The notes under the pieces were generated by a model. It did no database searches and was not told where the DNA came from. It was given only the letters and a program-made list of their open reading frames with translations. 17,185 bases of DNA from Leclercia sp. UBA7405 (GTDB lineage: Bacteria; Pseudomonadota; Gammaproteobacteria; Enterobacterales; Enterobacteriaceae): assembly GCA_002469605.1 (NCBI GenBank), contig DKMV01000093.1, forward strand, positions 333 to 17,517, in the 5' to 3' direction. The position numbers were made by a program, and so were the translations under genes. Each line of letters opens with the position of its first letter. The first letter of the stretch is position 1. Of this stretch, positions 14,530-17,185 are shown in pieces.

Positions 14530-15309
14530 ATGACAACCCGCACAACCTTTTCCTTTACCCGACGTCCGCTGGTGCCCTATGCGCAGGATTATCCGCACGG
14601 CGCAAGCGAGCCCTGGCATGAACATGACTGCGCCCAGCTGCTGCATATTCTTACCGGCGTGGCGCGGGTGGATACGCCATCCGGCAGTTGGGTGGTGCCG
14701 CCCGGGCGCGGGGTCTGGCTACCGGCGGGTACCCGGCACGCCCTGCGGCTAACCGGGCAGGTGGCGGCCCGCACGCTGTTTATCGATCCGCTGGCGCGGG
14801 CCGATCTGCCCGCCAGCTGCCAGATAGTGCAAATCACTCCGCTGCTGCGGGAGCTGATCGTGGCCTCGCTGGCGCTGGGGGAGGAGGAGTACGCACCCGG
14901 CAGCCGGGATGAGCGTATTTATGAGCTGATCCTCGATGAGATCCGCGTGATGACGGTGTTGCCCTTCGGGCTGCCGGAGCCCACCAGCGACAACCTACGC
15001 CAGCTCTGCTCGCGCATGCGCGACGATCCCGCCGGGGACTGGTGCAGTGCCGCGGCGGCAAAGCAGGTCAACATGAGCGAGCGCACCCTGAACCGCCGCT
15101 TTCAGCAGCAGACGTCGTTAACCTGGGGAGAGTGGGCTCGCCGGGCGCGCCTGCTGGAAGCGCTGGTGCGCCTGGCGCAGGGGCAATCGGTGCTCAGCGT
15201 GGCGCTGGAGCTCGGTTACGGCAGCCACAGCGCCTTTACCACCATGTTTCGCCGGGTGATGGGCATCTCACCCAGCGACTATTTTCACAGAGCGTCGTCG
15301 TCAGGCTGA
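14530..15309 (+). CDS. AraC-family regulator with N-terminal cupin domain
   Basis: A 259-residue regulator. Residues 15-90 form a cupin-like sensing domain: HEH at 30-32 (EPWHEHDCAQLLHILTGVAR) and VVPPGRGVWLPAGTRHAL. The C-terminal third has the two helix-turn-helix motifs of AraC proteins, about 172-193 (MSERTLNRRFQQQTSLTWGE) and 220-245 (VLSVALELGYGSHSAFTTMF, FRRVMGISPSDYF). The layout resembles NimR (YeaM) and relatives, which usually control a neighbouring exporter; no exporter is next to it here. The ATG at 14530 has almost no ribosome site, so translation may be weak. The 3' end overlaps the convergent leuA-type gene by 25 bases. Target genes are unknown; autoregulation is plausible from the inverted repeat upstream. 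Confidence 0.88.
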   Translation: MTTRTTFSFTRRPLVPYAQDYPHGASEPWHEHDCAQLLHILTGVARVDTPSGSWVVPPGRGVWLPAGTRHALRLTGQVAARTLFIDPLARADLPASCQIVQITPLLRELIVASLALGEEEYAPGSRDERIYELILDEIRVMTVLPFGLPEPTSDNLRQLCSRMRDDPAGDWCSAAAAKQVNMSERTLNRRFQQQTSLTWGEWARRARLLEALVRLAQGQSVLSVALELGYGSHSAFTTMFRRVMGISPSDYFHRASSSG

Positions 15310-16952
15310 GCGGCGTTAAGAAATGCCTGCAGCGACGCGCGGGAGATATCGCTGTCGATCCCCACGCCCCAGCGGCTGGTGCCGTCGGCAAAAAGGCAGC
15401 GGATATAGGCCACTGATCGGCTGTCGCTGCGCTCGCCCAGTGTATGTTCGTGGTAGTCGGCGATGGTCAGTGTCCGCTTACTGTAGATCGAGAGGGCGCT
15501 GGCCGCCGCGGAGAGCAGACCGTTGCCGCAGCCGGCAATCCGCCGGATTTCGCCTTTTATCAGCAGCGTGGCATGCAGCTGCAGCTGGCCGTTCTGCTGG
15601 CTTTCGCTCCTGTACTCCTTCAGCGCCAGCGGGGGCTGCGGCACCAGCCGGTAGCGGCTGCGGAAGAGTTGCCACAGGGCGCTGAGCGTCATCTCCCGCC
15701 CGTGGGCGTCGGTTTCCCGCTGTACGTGCAGGCTAAAGTCCTGCTGTAACCCCCTGGGCAGCTTCAGGCCGTGGTTCTGTTCGATCATCCAGGCGCTGCC
15801 GCTTTTCCCGGACTGGCTATTTACGCGGATCACCGCCTCATAGCTACAGCCAATATCCTGCGGATCGACAGGCAGATAGGGCATCTCCCAAAGATCTTCC
15901 GCTTTTCGTGCTGCAAACCCTTTTTTGATGGCGTCCTGATGCGAGCCGGAGAAGGCGGTATAGGCCAGGCTGCCTGCCCAGGGGTGGCGGGGATGCACCG
16001 GCAGCTGATTGCAGGTCTCCACCGTCTCCACCACCTGCTTCATATCGTGAAACACCAGTCCGGGGGCGATACCCTGGCTGTAGAGATTCATCGCCAAGGT
16101 CACCAGACAGACGTTGCCGGTGCGCTCGCCGTTGCCAAACAGGCAGCCCTCCACGCGGTCGGCTCCCGCCATCAGCGCCAGCTCGGCGCAGGCCACGCCG
16201 GTGCCCCGGTCGTTATGGGGATGCACGCTGATGCACACCTCGCTGCGGCGCGAAAAATGGCGGCAGAAAAACTCAATCCGATCGGCATAAACATTTGGCG
16301 TGCTCACCTCGACGGTAGCGGGCAGATTGAGGATCATTGGCCGTTCGGCGCAGGGCTGCCAGACGTCGGCGACCGCTTCGCAAATCTCCAGCGCGAATTC
16401 CGGCTCGGTAAAGCAGAAGGTCTCCGGGGAGTATTCATACTGCCAGCGCGTTTCCGGGTGCTGGTCACAGAGGTCGCGGATCTGCCGGGTCGCGCGGACG
16501 GCAAGATCCACCACTTCGGCTTTACTCATGCCGAACACCCGCTCGCGGAACAGGGGAGCGGTGGCGTTATAAAGATGAATCGTAGCCCGCTTCGCCCCGC
16601 GCAGCGCCTCGAAGGTACGCTGGATCAGCGCTTCACGCGCCTGGGTTAACACCTGAATGGTGACGTCATCGGGGATCAGCGCCTCGTCAATCAACTGGCG
16701 CACGAAGTTAAAGTCGGTTTGCGAGGCGGAGGGGAAGGCGACCTCAATCTCTTTAAAGCCGCAGGCCAGCAGCAGCTGCCAGAATTGCCGTTTACGCTCG
16801 CCGTCCATCGGCTCGGCCAGCGCCTGGTTGCCGTCGCGCAGGTCCGTCGAGAGCCAGCGGGGCGCCTGGAGGATCTGCTGTGAAGGCCAGCGGCGGTCGG
16901 GTAAATCCATCGGCGGGAAGGGGCGGTATTTCAGTTCCGGGTTGGTCAGCAT
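15285..16952 (-). CDS. leuA: 2-isopropylmalate synthase, long form (LeuA2-like)
   Basis: By family this condenses 2-oxoisovalerate with acetyl-CoA, the first committed step to leucine. The 555-residue product starts MLTNPELKYRPFPPMDLPDR, the mark of the long form found in pseudomonads and actinobacteria; the E. coli enzyme is shorter (523) and different. Catalytic and metal-binding parts are intact: Arg39-Asp40 (TDLRDGNQAL), His244 and His246 (SVHPHNDRGTG), GNGERTGN (273-280) and GSHQDAIKKG. A C-terminal regulatory domain runs from about 440 to 545, with GCGNGLLSAAAS where relatives carry a slightly different glycine-rich turn. Start ATG at 16950-16952 has an AGGAG ribosome site. It stands alone, without leuBCD, so it is probably an extra copy with a special role. 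It may make related 2-alkylmalates; that is inference. Confidence 0.9.
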   Translation of the reverse strand: MLTNPELKYRPFPPMDLPDRRWPSQQILQAPRWLSTDLRDGNQALAEPMDGERKRQFWQLLLACGFKEIEVAFPSASQTDFNFVRQLIDEALIPDDVTIQVLTQAREALIQRTFEALRGAKRATIHLYNATAPLFRERVFGMSKAEVVDLAVRATRQIRDLCDQHPETRWQYEYSPETFCFTEPEFALEICEAVADVWQPCAERPMILNLPATVEVSTPNVYADRIEFFCRHFSRRSEVCISVHPHNDRGTGVACAELALMAGADRVEGCLFGNGERTGNVCLVTLAMNLYSQGIAPGLVFHDMKQVVETVETCNQLPVHPRHPWAGSLAYTAFSGSHQDAIKKGFAARKAEDLWEMPYLPVDPQDIGCSYEAVIRVNSQSGKSGSAWMIEQNHGLKLPRGLQQDFSLHVQRETDAHGREMTLSALWQLFRSRYRLVPQPPLALKEYRSESQQNGQLQLHATLLIKGEIRRIAGCGNGLLSAAASALSIYSKRTLTIADYHEHTLGERSDSRSVAYIRCLFADGTSRWGVGIDSDISRASLQAFLNAAQPDDDAL

Positions 16953-16994
16953 AGTTTTCTCCTGTGGTTGTTATGCCATTGTGCGCAGGAGAAA

Positions 16995-17015
16995 GGGGCG
17001 CCGCTTTAGCGCCCC
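16995..17015 (-). terminator. Hairpin between digH and the leuA-type gene
   Basis: GGGGCGC (16995-17001) pairs with GCGCCCC (17009-17015) around a 7-base loop. On the minus strand it lies 36 bases past the digH stop and is followed by a short TTTC stretch, so it most likely ends digH transcription. An attenuator role for the leuA-type gene cannot be excluded, but no leucine-rich leader peptide is visible. Confidence 0.5.
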
Positions 17016-17050
17016 GGACAGAGCCTTGTGAGAAATGGACAACCTGCGGG

Positions 17051-17185
17051 TTAACTGCCCCAGCGGCTGCGCAGATAGCTGACCGCCTCCCGCGCCTGAG
17101 GCTGGTTGAGGTTGTTCTCCCGAAAGAGAATGGTGCCGCTGACCTGTGGCATCGACTCGTTAAGATCGAGCTGCTTTTTCAGCTC
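17051..17185 (-). CDS. digH: DigH (YddW) glycosyl hydrolase lipoprotein, C-terminal part
   Basis: DigH is an outer-membrane lipoprotein that cleaves denuded peptidoglycan glycan strands, acting at division sites. Only the last 44 residues are in the window, as the gene runs off the right edge. They begin ELKKQLDLNESMPQVSGTIL, continue with LFRENNLNQ and end AVSYLRSRWGS. This matches my memory of the E. coli YddW C-terminus (ELKKQLDLND, SGTILFRE, AVSYL.SRWGS). The catalytic domain lies outside. Its place near the maeA-osmC cluster also fits the E. coli map. A GC-rich hairpin follows the stop codon. Confidence 0.85.
   Translation of the reverse strand, partial: ELKKQLDLNESMPQVSGTILFRENNLNQPQAREAVSYLRSRWGS

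Noticed and set aside
15771..16649. Open frame of 292 codons antisense to the leuA-type gene
   Set aside because: It mirrors the leuA-type codons; no domain, no promoter and no ribosome site.

Overview
The window looks like chromosomal DNA from a member of the Enterobacteriaceae, close to Enterobacter or Klebsiella; the exact genus cannot be fixed from sequence alone. The left edge carries the conserved order maeA (5' end only), sra, bdm, osmC, with proteins nearly identical to the E. coli ones as I remember them. The right edge carries the C-terminus of digH (yddW). In E. coli K-12, to my recollection, the interval between osmC and digH holds the ddp dipeptide genes and the dosCP c-di-GMP genes. 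Here the interval is filled by a different set of genes, so the window reads as a species-variable accessory block between two conserved anchors.

Layout. 1-2040: maeA, sra and bdm on the minus strand, a VOC-family gene on the minus strand, and osmC on the plus strand. 2066-3844: a LysR-type regulator divergent from a short-chain dehydrogenase, with an 18-bp palindrome between them. 3841-6388: a PL5 (AlgL-type) alginate lyase with a signal peptide, divergent from an alpha/beta hydrolase with an N-terminal membrane anchor. 6524-7732: a BLUF-EAL blue-light-regulated c-di-GMP phosphodiesterase of the BlrP1 type with all catalytic residues present. 8011-14393: a three-gene operon treZ-treY-treX (glgX-like), which together turns alpha-1,4-glucan into trehalose, ending in a strong terminator. 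14530-15309: a cupin/AraC regulator. 15285-16952: a long-form 2-isopropylmalate synthase convergent with it. 17051-17185: the digH C-terminus.

How the genes may work together. A stress theme recurs: sra is a stationary-phase ribosome protein, OsmC is an osmotically induced peroxidase, and the treZYX operon makes a compatible solute from glycogen. The upstream regions of osmC and treZ carry very similar CTATA(C/G)T -10 elements of the sigma-S type. A second theme is surface and biofilm control: bdm, the BLUF-EAL phosphodiesterase and the alginate lyase. These functional links are inference. I see no RNA gene, insertion sequence, CRISPR array, integrase or phage gene, and no gene-free stretch longer than 300 bases; the longest is 7733-8010 (278 bases). 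I did not find a clearly undescribed system. The best leads are the orphan AlgL/hydrolase pair, the intact BLUF-EAL protein, and the stress-type control of treZYX.
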